From: Paenibacillus roseus
Lineage (GTDB): Bacteria; Bacillota; Bacilli; Paenibacillales; Paenibacillaceae
DNA: 64,000 nucleotides
Direction: 5' to 3'
Assembly: GCF_016424485.1 (NCBI RefSeq)
Contig: NZ_JAELUP010000072.1
Coordinates: forward strand, 59,342-123,341
Both the position numbers and the translations under genes were made by a program. Shown here piece after piece: positions 18,528-26,805 of the stretch. Every line of letters starts with the position of its first letter. Within the stretch, counting starts at the first letter, position 1. The notes under the pieces were generated by a model. That model worked only from the letters and a program-made list of their open reading frames with translations, was not told where the DNA came from and ran no database searches.

Positions 18528-19205
18528 TCAATCCAGACTCCATCTAAGTGTTTGCCGGGAATCGACAAAATAGTTCTGAACGACTCTGGATATAATCTTC
18601 TCATCCCTCGACTCCAGACCGCGGATAATGTCCCGATGCTTCCCGATCACATCTGCAAGACGGTCATCCCCTCCGGCGAAAACCGATTCCGTTGTCACCA
18701 GCATCACTGTCCTGACCAGCTCTCTGATACTGTTCCACAAATGCTGCATCCGGTTATGCCCGGCAGATGCGATAAGCACATCATGAAAATTGAAATCCTG
18801 ATAAGTAAACTCAACCACGTCCCCGTGTCTTGCGGCAAGCTCCATCCGGTCTATGAATTGGGCGAGACGGACAAGCAGTTGCTCCAAAGCTGTTCCACTG
18901 CCCGCAAGCTGCTGCTGCGCAAAGCTCTCAATGAGGTACCTGATATCATATAACTCGTCCATGTCCTGTACTCTCAATCCCATCACAACAGCACCCATCC
19001 GCTCCAAACGGATTAATCCCTCGCCGGCAAGCACGCGAAGCGCTTCCCTTACCGGCGAACGACTCGTTCCGAAATCAGCTGCGATCCGATTTTCCGACAG
19101 TACTTCATTTGCAGAAAGAACACCTTTAATGATTTGCATCCTTAAATCACAGGCGATCACTTCGCCGCGGGATGCGCCTTTCAGCCAAGAAGCTGGGTAA
19201 TGCAT
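18528..19205 (-). CDS. gntR: Gluconate operon repressor, GntR/FCD family
   Basis: 225 residues from the ATG at 19205 (RBS GGAAGGAG); the longer frame to 19241 lacks an RBS. The N-terminal winged helix (LSENRIAADFGTSRSPVREALRVLAGEGLIRLERMGAVV) resembles B. subtilis GntR closely, including the PASWL...AS...A..LRMQII.G lead-in. The FCD ligand domain carries metal-type residues (YDIRYLIESFAQQQL, DFNFHDVLI, GKHRDII). Gluconate is the known inducer of the B. subtilis protein. The operator 32 bp after its stop supports the assignment. Confidence 0.9.
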   Translation of the reverse strand: MHYPASWLKGASRGEVIACDLRMQIIKGVLSANEVLSENRIAADFGTSRSPVREALRVLAGEGLIRLERMGAVVMGLRVQDMDELYDIRYLIESFAQQQLAGSGTALEQLLVRLAQFIDRMELAARHGDVVEFTYQDFNFHDVLIASAGHNRMQHLWNSIRELVRTVMLVTTESVFAGGDDRLADVIGKHRDIIRGLESRDEKIISRVVQNYFVDSRQTLRWSLD

Positions 19206-19267
19206 CGCAATCAATCTCCTTCCGCCTTGAAAACTGCTCAACTTGCTGCTGAAGAAGGGGAATACCT

Positions 19268-20017
19268 TTATACCCTGACGACCCGGTTCAAGAACGTCCT
19301 TGTCCGCTCTTGCTGCGGGTTGTCGAAGATCTGTTCCGGCGTTCCGGCTTCAACAACCTCGCCATTATCCATAAACAGCACGCGATCTGCAACCTCCCTG
19401 GCAAAGCCCATCTCATGCGTGACCACAATCATCGTCATCTGCTCCTCCGCAAGCTGCTTCATGACGCGCAGCACCTCGCCCACCAGTTCCGGGTCAAGCG
19501 CAGAGGTAGGCTCATCGAACAGCAAAATCGCCGGATTCAGCATAAGAGCCCTGGCAATCGCCACCCGCTGTTTTTGTCCGCCTGACAGCCTTGCCGGATA
19601 AGCATCGGACTTGTCAGCCAGTCCGACCTTGCCAAGCAGCTCTTGGCTTCTGCGGCGGACTTCACCGGCAGTCAGCTTCTGTACAGTGCGTGGAGCCAGT
19701 TCCAGATTGCCCTGAACCGTCAGATGGGGGAACAGGTTAAAATGCTGAAATACCATGCCCATGCCTGAGGTAATTGCCTTGATCTGCTGTTGGCTAGCGT
19801 AGCCGCCGTCCTTCACCAAGTACTGATCCTGAATGCGAATGCTTCCTCCGTTAATCTGCTCCAGATTGACCAAACTTCTGAGCATTGTGCTTTTCCCTGA
19901 TCCCGACGGCCCGATTACCGCAATCACTTCACTTTTGTCGACCTCAAAACTGACGTTCTTCAGTACATCCAGACTGCCAAAAGACTTTTTCAAATTCGCC
20001 ACTTGAATAATACTCAT
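19268..20017 (-). CDS. Polar amino acid ABC transporter ATP-binding protein
   Basis: 249 residues, typical GlnQ/HisP length. Walker [10 protein letters not shown] (about 33-41), Q-loop [11 protein letters not shown], signature LSGGQKQR, Walker [15 protein letters not shown] and H-loop VTHEM are all intact. It drives uptake through the adjacent permease. It follows the permease gene by 15 nt in the order binding protein-permease-ATPase. Substrate cannot be set from the ATPase; the class imports glutamine, cystine, arginine and similar amino acids. Confidence 0.93.
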   Translation of the reverse strand: MSIIQVANLKKSFGSLDVLKNVSFEVDKSEVIAVIGPSGSGKSTMLRSLVNLEQINGGSIRIQDQYLVKDGGYASQQQIKAITSGMGMVFQHFNLFPHLTVQGNLELAPRTVQKLTAGEVRRRSQELLGKVGLADKSDAYPARLSGGQKQRVAIARALMLNPAILLFDEPTSALDPELVGEVLRVMKQLAEEQMTMIVVTHEMGFAREVADRVLFMDNGEVVEAGTPEQIFDNPQQERTRTFLNRVVRV

Positions 20018-20032
20018 GCTCCGACAGTCCTT

Positions 20033-20692
20033 TTACTCATATTTGAACTTCTTCTCCAGGAACTTGAAAAACAAGGTCAGTGCAAGCGTCATCATCAAGT
20101 AAATCACGCCTGCCACCACAAACGGAGTCAAGTTGAAATCACGGTTGACCGCTGTCAGCGTGTAGTGAAGCAACTCCGGTACAGCTACCGCGTAGAGCAG
20201 AGCTGTATCCTTGACCAAGGTGATCGACTCGTTCGCCACCGATGGCAGCGCCACCCTGAACATCTGCGGCATAATGACCTTCACCGTTGCCTGCCAGCGG
20301 CTCAGCCCCAACACCTGGGCGGCTTCATGCTGTCCCTTGTCGATGGAGAGCAGGCCGCCCCGGAAAATCTCGGCAAAATAAGCCGCGTAATTCAACACAA
20401 AGCCCAGACAAGCTGCCACAAAGCGGTCCATAACCAAAAACTCCCCGATTACCGGAAGCATCGGTAGTCCGAAGCAGAAAAATAGCAATTGCAACGTCAG
20501 CGGCGTTCCGCGCATGATGTAAATATACGTGTGCGCAAACCCGGCGACCAGTTTGAAACGGCTTCTGGACATCAATGTGAACAGAAAACCGAGCGGCACG
20601 GAAAGGGCGATTGCGATCAGAAACAAGCTGATCGTCGTTCCCGCCCCTTCCAGCATAGGTTTGGATATTTTGACCAGGTACTCTACACTCAT
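20033..20692 (-). CDS. Polar amino acid ABC transporter permease
   Basis: 219 residues with about five transmembrane helices and the HEAAQVLGLSRWQATVKVIMPQMFRVALPS motif region, the EAA loop of the HisM/GlnP class that docks onto the ATPase. ATG at 20692, 10 bp after the binding-protein stop. It should form a homodimeric channel since only one permease gene is present. Confidence 0.92.
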   Translation of the reverse strand: MSVEYLVKISKPMLEGAGTTISLFLIAIALSVPLGFLFTLMSRSRFKLVAGFAHTYIYIMRGTPLTLQLLFFCFGLPMLPVIGEFLVMDRFVAACLGFVLNYAAYFAEIFRGGLLSIDKGQHEAAQVLGLSRWQATVKVIMPQMFRVALPSVANESITLVKDTALLYAVAVPELLHYTLTAVNRDFNLTPFVVAGVIYLMMTLALTLFFKFLEKKFKYE

Positions 20693-20702
20693 CGTTTTCC
20701 AC

Positions 20703-21503
20703 CTATTTCAGGACTTTATCTTCGCCAAACCATTTCACGGAAATTTCCGCAGCCTTGCCGTTCTTGTTCAACTCATCCAGCGCAGCCTGAAGCTCATTGA
20801 GCAGTTCCTCGTTGCCCTGTTTCACCCCAATGCCATACTCCTCTGGAGACAGCACCTCATCCAGCAGCTTGAATGTTTCATGCTCCTTGGACATGTAATA
20901 CTTGATGACGATTTCATCAATGACAACAGCTGCTGTGCGACCGTTCTTCAAATCGCTAAGCGCAAGCACGTTGTCGGCATATTCAGATACTTTCACTTTG
21001 GATTTAAGTTCGCTGCCGTCCAGCGCATCTGCAGCCGAGGACAGGGATTGCAATCCGACTTCTTTGCCTTCGAGGTCACTCAGCTTCGTAACATCTGATT
21101 TATTCAGAACAGCAACGACCTGACTGTTCCTCAGATACGGCTTTGTGAACAATACTTTCGTTTTGCGGTCTTCATTGATTGTGTAGCCGTTCCAGATCAG
21201 GTCGATTCGTCCGCTCTTCAGCTCGGATTCCTTCGATTTCCAGTCAATTGGCTGAAACACCATTTCACGGCCCATTTGCTCTCCAGCCGCTCTCGCATAA
21301 TCAATGTCAAAACCCACGATCTCATTGTTGTCATCGCGGAAGCCCATCGGCGCAAATTTGTCGTCGATACCGACAATAATTTTCTTGCCGCTTGCAGAGC
21401 CGGAATTTCCGGCAGCGGTATCCTCGGCTTTTTTCCCTCCGCACCCCGCCAGGGCAAGCACAACCAAGCCCATAACTAAAATCATCATACTTAATTTCTT
21501 CAT
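20703..21503 (-). CDS. Amino acid-binding lipoprotein of the ABC importer
   Basis: 266 residues. Lipobox ALAGC near residue 21, then a Ser/Gly/Ala-rich linker and a SBP_bac_3 fold (IIVGIDDKFAPMGFRDDNNEIVGFDIDYARAAGEQMG, IDWKSKESELKSGRIDLIWNGYTINEDR). It captures an amino acid at the cell surface for the permease and ATPase downstream. The Asp/Arg pattern fits glutamine- or cystine-type ligands but does not decide between them. First gene of a three-gene operon; RBS GAGAGGGG. Confidence 0.92.
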   Translation of the reverse strand: MKKLSMMILVMGLVVLALAGCGGKKAEDTAAGNSGSASGKKIIVGIDDKFAPMGFRDDNNEIVGFDIDYARAAGEQMGREMVFQPIDWKSKESELKSGRIDLIWNGYTINEDRKTKVLFTKPYLRNSQVVAVLNKSDVTKLSDLEGKEVGLQSLSSAADALDGSELKSKVKVSEYADNVLALSDLKNGRTAAVVIDEIVIKYYMSKEHETFKLLDEVLSPEEYGIGVKQGNEELLNELQAALDELNKNGKAAEISVKWFGEDKVLK

Positions 21504-21651
21504 CTCTATACCCCTCTCGAATCAGACCAAGTCAGACTGCAATTCGCCCATCATCCAGACCGGCAATCTGCTCTGTACCCCTTTACCAGACTAAAATCTA
21601 TCTTCAAAGCTCAATCATATCATAACCTTTTAAAGGCGTCGATAGAATCAA

Positions 21652-22833
21652 TTAAGCGAAACAGCACTTTTTGTACTTCTTGCCGCTGCCGCATGGGCAA
21701 GGATCATTGCGCCCTACTTTTTTCTTGCTGTCAATGCTGACGACATTGCTTGCAGAGGCGCCTGCATTTGCCAAAGGCACATTGCTTAGAACATTGCTGC
21801 TACGCGCTCTCATTTCATTTGCGGAATGGCCTTTGAGCGCCCACTGGCGGGTCGCATTGAACAATCTGACCAGTAGTCCGGTTACTTCGTCCAGCGTATA
21901 AATATCTTCTATTTCAATCTGGCTTTTCAGAAAATGCAAAGTTTCTGTAAACATATACCCGGCCTGCGCATCGCACACACAGTTCGCTACTATCTCGTGA
22001 GCTTCATCCTGTTTAACAGAATAATGGTATTTAATATAGTTCAAAAGTTCATAGTATTCCGGGGTCCGCTCAGCAAAGAGAGGGTCCGCCGCTTTAAGCA
22101 GTTGGTCTTTGGTGAACAAATTGTAATCCAGACTCGGACGTGATTGCTGTTCCTTGAGCACATCCTTCACAGATTCGACCAGCCAGTGCGTCCAGCCCCC
22201 CTCTGTGTATTGAATTTGTATATAATAGGAAGCCGCATGGTACAACACATCCATAAACTCCAGACTGTCCACCGGCTCACTCACATAACCGTTCACCATC
22301 TGCTCCAGCTGCGCTGGTCCCAACACTCCATAATAATGGAGCAGCCCCGCAGACAATTTGATCCACTCGCTGTTGCGCTTGAACTTATCGCCGTAGTCAG
22401 ACTCCTGAACCGCTTGCAGCTTCTCCACAATTTCCTGCGGCATCACCAGGGCGTCCTCCCCGCCTACTGAGCCCGCGAATAAAAACCCCTGTTTTTGAAA
22501 ATACATGGCCTCTCTTTTAGATCCGTTAAACGGTACAAGCAAGCCGCCATTATGAGCCGTTTCCTTGAGCAGCGCAAAACGCTGCATATCCATATATGCA
22601 AGTTTATCCGAGAGCGACTCCAGAACCGTTCCTTGCAGCTTCTGGATCAGATCCTGCTTTTTCAAACCGCTCGCATTTTTGACCGCAAGTTTCCTGCGCA
22701 GCTCATCCAGCTCGCTTTTGGTCAGCCGGGACAGGCCATCCTCTAGCGAAATGGAAGCGTCGATTTCTGACCATAGCCGTGAGTGAAATTTTACATCCAG
22801 CGGAAATTCATTTCTTTTTTCATTCATAATCAT
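21652..22833 (-). CDS. SEC-C motif protein of unknown function
   Basis: 393 residues from the ATG at 22833 (GGAG 7 nt upstream). The C-terminus is a canonical SEC-C zinc-binding motif (VGRNDPCPCGSGKKYKKCC), as found at the end of SecA and many unlinked proteins. The N-terminal part has a helix-rich segment (LTKSELDELRRKLAVKNASGLKKQDLIQKL) resembling SAP/Rho-N-like folds, then no recognised domain. Cytoplasmic, single-gene unit. The SEC-C tail suggests contact with ribosomes, SecB-like partners or nucleic acid; the rest gives no function. Confidence 0.8.
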   Translation of the reverse strand: MIMNEKRNEFPLDVKFHSRLWSEIDASISLEDGLSRLTKSELDELRRKLAVKNASGLKKQDLIQKLQGTVLESLSDKLAYMDMQRFALLKETAHNGGLLVPFNGSKREAMYFQKQGFLFAGSVGGEDALVMPQEIVEKLQAVQESDYGDKFKRNSEWIKLSAGLLHYYGVLGPAQLEQMVNGYVSEPVDSLEFMDVLYHAASYYIQIQYTEGGWTHWLVESVKDVLKEQQSRPSLDYNLFTKDQLLKAADPLFAERTPEYYELLNYIKYHYSVKQDEAHEIVANCVCDAQAGYMFTETLHFLKSQIEIEDIYTLDEVTGLLVRLFNATRQWALKGHSANEMRARSSNVLSNVPLANAGASASNVVSIDSKKKVGRNDPCPCGSGKKYKKCCFA

Positions 22834-23051
22834 CACTTAACTCCTATCATTTATACATACGGGAATTTCTGAAGCATCCCTGAACGGATGGCAGCTTCAT
22901 TTCTCCACAAATCTGACGCTTTACAATGGAAATAGACTGTCTAATTCTTTTGAATTTGTAAGCCCAACAACATGCTGCGCACCAAAGTATAACCTTATCA
23001 TAAAAGCTACTTCCTTTTCCAGCAAGATTCTATTAAAAATTAATATTGGCA

Positions 23052-23195
23052 CAAAACCAAAATGAGTGCTTGACCTCCAGGGAGGCGAGGAATGCTGCGG
23101 GGGAGAGGATCGTTCCGATCGCCTTTAAAGGCGACCACTTTCGTTTCTCCAGAATTCCTCTGCCCCTTCGCTGCTTTCTCCTGTTTGCCAAAAAA
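23052..23195. repeat. Dispersed intergenic repeat, copy 2 (both arms present)
   Basis: Starts AAAACCAAAATGAGTGCTTG, the same as copy 1 at 16749. One arm reads GGGAGGCGAGGAATGCTGCG. The opposite arm, read on the minus strand, is GGAGAAAGCAGCGAAGGGGC followed by AGAGGAATTCTGGAG. The second arm matches copy 3 at 48278. The element is therefore a composite inverted structure of about 145 bp. Confidence 0.6.
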
Positions 23196-23228
23196 GACAA
23201 AGCCCCCGGCCGATAACGGTCGGAGGCT
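23189..23228 (-). terminator. Terminator of the M29 aminopeptidase gene
   Basis: On the minus strand AGCCTCCGACCG pairs with CGGCCGGGGGCT around a short loop, and a run of six T follows a few bases later. It lies 32 bp after the aminopeptidase stop. Confidence 0.7.
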
Positions 23229-23260
23229 AACCCCAAATAGCAATTTCAAAAACAAACGGA

Positions 23261-24496
23261 TTACAACGCCCAAGCGCCTTTGCGGAATACAGGGACGACA
23301 TTGCCGTCACCATCAATGCCATCAATATCCATCTCGCCCGAACCGATCATAAAATCAACATGCGTAATGCTTGAATTCACCCCAGCCTCAACCAGTTGTT
23401 CCGCAGAGAAATTCTCTCCGCCCTTGACATTAAAAGCATACCCGCTGCCGATAGCCAGATGGTTGGACGCATTTTCATCAAACAGTGTATTGTAGAACAA
23501 AATATTCGAACTGGAGATCGGTGAAATATGCGGAACCAGCGCTACCTCGCCAAGATAATGCGAGCCTTCATCGGTATCCACCAACTTCTGCAGCAACTCC
23601 TGTCCCTGCTCTGCTTCCACCTTGACAATTCTCCCGTTCTCAAACGTCAACTTGAAGTTGTCAATTATATTGCCACCATAGCTAAGCGGCTTCGTGCTGG
23701 ACACATAGCCATCCACCCCGTTGCGATAGGGGACGGTGAACACTTCCTCGGTCGGCATATTTGCCATGAAAGCATTCCCCTGCGAATTGTTGCTGCCGGC
23801 TCCTACCCAAATATGCTTCTCCGGAAGCTCAATGGTCAGATCGGTACCCGGCGCCGTGTAATGCAGTTTGTGCAGACGCTTGCTGTTCAGCACATCCACT
23901 TTGCTGATCAATGTATCGTGATGCTCCCTCCATGCTTGAACCGGATCATCATGATGGATATGAACAGCATCGAAGATGGCCTCCCACAGACGGTCTACTG
24001 CCTCCTCCGGTTCCAGATCAGGGAACACTTTGCTGGCCCACCCTTGCGAGGACGCCGCTACAACGCTCCAGCTTACCTTGTTGGATTGAACCGCTCTGCG
24101 GAATTGCTGCAAACCTTGGCCGGAAGCCTTCTGGAAGCTGCTCAGTTTATTGGTGTCGATGCCTTTGAGCAGGTCCGGATTGGATGATACAATCGAGATA
24201 AAACAGGCTCCTTTGTCGACAAAGGAATTGCGTCTCTCTGTCTCCCAGCTCGGAAACTGCGAAAACACCTCATCGGCCGCACGCTCATATTTCAAGCGGG
24301 ACAAGGCTTCATCTGACCAGTCTACATAGACATTATCGGCTCCTGCGTCATAAGCCTTTTCGGCAACTTTCCTGACAAAGGAAGCTATCTCAATCGAACC
24401 GGAAATATATACGCTCTGTCCGGGCTGAACATTAACGCCCACCTTTACAATTAAATTGGCGTATTTCTCCAGTTGAGATCCATATTTTTCAGTCAT
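23261..24496 (-). CDS. ampS: M29-family metallo-aminopeptidase (AmpS/AmpT type)
   Basis: 411 residues, the normal length for the thermophilic aminopeptidase T/AmpS family. These cytosolic dimers use a two-metal centre to remove N-terminal amino acids. The family's ligand motifs are present in order: NMPTEEVFTVP (Glu), DEGSHYLGEVALVP (Glu), SNHLAIGSGY (His) and the C-terminal THVDFMIGS (His and Asp). Single-gene unit with its own terminator. Role is probably peptide turnover. The small gene at 24539 lies upstream but 42 bp away on the same strand. Confidence 0.93.
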   Translation of the reverse strand: MTEKYGSQLEKYANLIVKVGVNVQPGQSVYISGSIEIASFVRKVAEKAYDAGADNVYVDWSDEALSRLKYERAADEVFSQFPSWETERRNSFVDKGACFISIVSSNPDLLKGIDTNKLSSFQKASGQGLQQFRRAVQSNKVSWSVVAASSQGWASKVFPDLEPEEAVDRLWEAIFDAVHIHHDDPVQAWREHHDTLISKVDVLNSKRLHKLHYTAPGTDLTIELPEKHIWVGAGSNNSQGNAFMANMPTEEVFTVPYRNGVDGYVSSTKPLSYGGNIIDNFKLTFENGRIVKVEAEQGQELLQKLVDTDEGSHYLGEVALVPHISPISSSNILFYNTLFDENASNHLAIGSGYAFNVKGGENFSAEQLVEAGVNSSITHVDFMIGSGEMDIDGIDGDGNVVPVFRKGAWAL

Positions 24497-24538
24497 TGGA
24501 ATGTCTCCTCTACGGTTGTGATGTGCTAATTATTTATT

Positions 24539-24790
24539 TTAGCATAACCGCAAAGCAATAAAAAATGATACCCGATCGGCCGGCAATAGAAATTTCATCG
24601 CTACCTCGAGTTCCCCGTTTATATTTTCTGTTACCAGCAATTCCAAATTATCAGGCAGATCGAGGCCTGACAGCTGCTTCACCGCCGCCTCGGGGTCCTT
24701 TAGCGCCAGCGATCGGAACTCCGTATCCTCCGCCACACGTATTTTGAATACATCATAGGTTTCGTACGCTTCCTCTACCGTCCAACTCAT
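24539..24790 (-). CDS. Small protein resembling NHLP-type leader peptides
   Basis: 83 residues with a clear RBS (GGAGG, 6 nt before the ATG). The middle part (EDTEFRSLALKDPEAAVKQL then LDLPDNLELLVTE) follows the pattern of nitrile-hydratase-like leader peptides: F-x-x-L-L-x-DP-x-A-A-...-LP-x-x-v-e-v-x-v-x-E. The C-terminal tail ends in Cys and could be a core or just a short tail. No radical SAM, YcaO, lanthipeptide synthase or dedicated exporter is nearby, so a RiPP role is unproven. It could equally be a stand-alone small fold. It precedes the aminopeptidase gene on the same strand. Confidence 0.6.
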   Translation of the reverse strand: MSWTVEEAYETYDVFKIRVAEDTEFRSLALKDPEAAVKQLSGLDLPDNLELLVTENINGELEVAMKFLLPADRVSFFIALRLC

Positions 24791-25090
24791 CGTCCCAGCC
24801 TCCTGCTCAGGATTATTCTCCTCCTATACAATAAGCCGTTGCCGCCCCAGTTTCTGTGATGGACATTACATTTTAACTTAATTTGCAACCTACTTTCTCC
24901 AAAGAATGGAATTTTAATTTCAGTCATACCGACATGAAGTCAAATTTTGTTGTTTAGTCGACAATAATAAAAATAGAATCATTTTGTATTCTCTCAGACA
25001 CTTTGATCTGGAGTATAGGATTATTTCCGATTAATCAGATATTAGGAGTTAAAAGTGTTTTTTACCCAACATATTCATGAAATGTGTTTG

Positions 25091-25118
25091 TTGTCAAAAT
25101 AAGATTGCTAGATATAAT
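25091..25118 (+). promoter_or_regulatory. Probable sigma-A promoter of the organosulfur operon
   Basis: TTGTCA (25091-25096) and TATAAT (25113-25118) are separated by 16 bp. Transcription from about 25125 would give a leader of roughly 240 nt before the first gene at 25364. Confidence 0.6.
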
Positions 25119-25122
25119 AAGG

Positions 25123-25150
25123 TTAATTCCAACTTCATCAATTGGATTAG
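25123..25150. promoter_or_regulatory. Inverted repeat just after the -10 box (candidate operator)
   Basis: TTAATTCCAA (25123-25132) and TTGGATTAG (25142-25150) form an inverted repeat with one missing base, covering the expected start site. A repressor bound here would block transcription. CymR-type control of sulfur genes is an attractive idea but the site was not matched to a known consensus. Confidence 0.4.
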
Positions 25151-25223
25151 TTAAATTTAATGATGCGAACCATATATTTACTAAGAATTTCAAAAGCTGA
25201 TGGTTAAAATGGAAAGAATATCT

Positions 25224-25324
25224 GCTCACCAGTTAACTGGAAGCATGGCGTGACCATGGAGCCACATGATTCGGTGAGCCGACGAAGCCGTATTTTCGAC
25301 TCGAAAAGCCGGCTTTTCGATTTT
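25224..25324 (+). ncRNA. Structured leader with alternative hairpins, possible riboswitch/attenuator
   Basis: A closing stem GCTCACC/GGTGAGC (25224-25230 with 25273-25279) encloses CCAG-TTAA-CTGG (25229-25240) and CATGG-CGTGA-CCATG (25244-25258). Downstream, TTTTCGA-C-TCGAAAA (25293-25307) competes with the perfect 20-bp palindrome TCGAAAAGCCGGCTTTTCGA (25301-25320). A TTTT run follows the palindrome. The shared strand TCGAAAA can pair only one way at a time, the layout of an antiterminator/terminator switch. The S-box (SAM-I) and T-box core sequences were looked for and not seen. The first gene starts 40 nt later behind AAGGAGG. Confidence 0.5.
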
Positions 25325-25363
25325 GGCTGGGCTTGCGATTTTACGATATAAAGGAGGAATACG

Positions 25364-26131
25364 ATGATCGTATTAAATGATGTCAGCAAAACCTTTGACA
25401 CCCCTAGTGGCCCTCTACAGGCTATTGTATCGGCATCCCTGGAAATTGAGAAAAGCGATATCTACGGGATCATCGGGTTCAGCGGCGCCGGGAAGTCGAC
25501 TTTGCTTCGCACAATCAATTTGCTTGAAAAGCCGGATAAAGGAACGGTCTTGCTTGAAGGCGATGATTTGACCCAGTTGCCAAGACAACAGTTGCTTAAA
25601 AAACGCATGAAGACGGCGATGGTGTTCCAGCATTTTAACCTGCTGACGAACAGAACCGTATTCAACAATGTGTCCTTGCCTCTTGAAATTTCCGGATATC
25701 CCAAGAAACAGCGAAAAGAACGCATCCTTGAGTGCCTCGAGATTGTAGATTTGCTCGACAAAGTCAATGAATATCCAACTAAGCTCAGCGGAGGGCAAAA
25801 ACAGCGGGTTGCGATTGCCAGAGCACTTGCCAATAATCCCAAGGTACTGCTTTGCGACGAGCCGACATCAGCTGTCGATCCGCAAACGAAGGAAAGCATT
25901 CTCTATTATTTAAAACAGATTAATGAAAAACTGGGCATCACGATTGTCATTGTGACCCACGAAATGAACGTCGTCAAATCGATCTGCCATAAAGTAGCCG
26001 TTATGGAAAAAGGAACGATTGTGGAGAAGTTCCATATGAACGACAAATCGTATAAGCCGCTCACTAATATATCCAAAATATTATTAGGCGAGAGCAATCC
26101 TGTGATTGAGAGCGAGGTTGTATATGTTTGA
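25364..26131 (+). CDS. MetN-like ABC transporter ATPase lacking the regulatory C-domain
   Basis: 255 residues. Walker A GFSGAGKST (about 38-46), Q-loop FQHFNLL, signature LSGGQKQR, Walker B LLCDEPTSAVDP and H-loop VTHEM match methionine importer ATPases. True MetN proteins are about 340 residues with a C-terminal NIL/ACT-like domain that mediates inhibition by methionine. Here the protein stops shortly after the ATPase core, so that feedback should be missing. First gene of the operon (RBS AAAGGAGG) and overlapping the permease start by 8 nt. Substrate is more likely an organosulfur compound than methionine itself, judging from the downstream oxygenases. Confidence 0.88.
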   Translation: MIVLNDVSKTFDTPSGPLQAIVSASLEIEKSDIYGIIGFSGAGKSTLLRTINLLEKPDKGTVLLEGDDLTQLPRQQLLKKRMKTAMVFQHFNLLTNRTVFNNVSLPLEISGYPKKQRKERILECLEIVDLLDKVNEYPTKLSGGQKQRVAIARALANNPKVLLCDEPTSAVDPQTKESILYYLKQINEKLGITIVIVTHEMNVVKSICHKVAVMEKGTIVEKFHMNDKSYKPLTNISKILLGESNPVIESEVVYV

Positions 26132-26789
26132 CAATATTATATCGGTTTTGCCGGAGATTCAAATTGCGTTCGGCGAGACCCTGTACATGCTGGTTATAAC
26201 GGTAGGGTTCGCGGTGCTCCTCGGCCTCCCCTTGGGGACAATCTTGTATTACAGCCGCCCTGGCTCTGTTATCAAGGCCCCCATTCTGAATGCGCTGCTT
26301 AACGGCATCGTCAATTTGATCCGGTCGTTTCCATTTTTGATCCTGATGGTTGCAATCATCCCGATTACAAGATTGATTGTGGGCACTTCGATTGGAACAA
26401 CCGCAGCCACCGTTCCGATGGTTATAGGCGCAGTTCCATATTTCGCTCGTTTTGTGGAACAGTCTTTATTGGAAGTGAACAGAGGCATTATTGAGGCGGC
26501 GGAATCGATGGGCGCCAACCATTTTCAAATTATCTGGAAGGTATTATTCAGCGAGGCTCGCTCGGGGATTGCAAGCTCCATTACGATCATCACCGTCAGT
26601 TTCCTCTCCTACTCTGCAGTTGCTGGGATGGTAGGCGGCGGCGGAATCGGGGACTTCGCCATTCGCTATGGCTACTATCGTTACCAGATGGACGTTATGA
26701 TCTTCACCATTGTAATCATCATCATATTTGTTCAAATCCTGCAGTTCACCGGCAATTACTTTGTGCGCAAGCTAGACAAACGACTATAG
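26124..26789 (+). CDS. MetI-like ABC transporter permease
   Basis: 221 residues from the ATG at 26124, which overlaps the ATPase stop by 8 nt; the earlier in-frame start at 26106 has no RBS. About five transmembrane helices and an EAA-type loop (VNRGIIEAAESMGANHFQIIWKVLFSEARSGI) place it with MetI/D-methionine permeases. It pairs with the ATPase upstream and the MetQ-like lipoprotein at 28047. Confidence 0.9.
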   Translation: MFDNIISVLPEIQIAFGETLYMLVITVGFAVLLGLPLGTILYYSRPGSVIKAPILNALLNGIVNLIRSFPFLILMVAIIPITRLIVGTSIGTTAATVPMVIGAVPYFARFVEQSLLEVNRGIIEAAESMGANHFQIIWKVLFSEARSGIASSITIITVSFLSYSAVAGMVGGGGIGDFAIRYGYYRYQMDVMIFTIVIIIIFVQILQFTGNYFVRKLDKRL

Positions 26790-26805
26790 AGGAGAGGTTG
26801 AAATC

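Larger units (their letters stand above)
22834..23260. other. Intergenic region with repeat element and terminator
   Basis: No gene seen. It holds the 23052-23195 dispersed repeat and the terminator of the aminopeptidase gene. The rest is AT-rich with no convincing promoter pair. Confidence 0.6.
24791..25363. other. Long AT-rich intergenic region upstream of the organosulfur operon
   Basis: 573 bp between divergent genes. The right half holds a promoter, a candidate operator and the folded leader described separately. The left half (24791-25080) is AT-rich with no recognised gene or hairpin; it should also hold the promoter for the minus-strand gene starting at 24790. Confidence 0.6.

Noticed and set aside
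25224..25324. S-box (SAM-I) or T-box for the sulfur operon leader
   Set aside because: The conserved cores of these two classes were looked for and not found. The structure is kept as unclassified.
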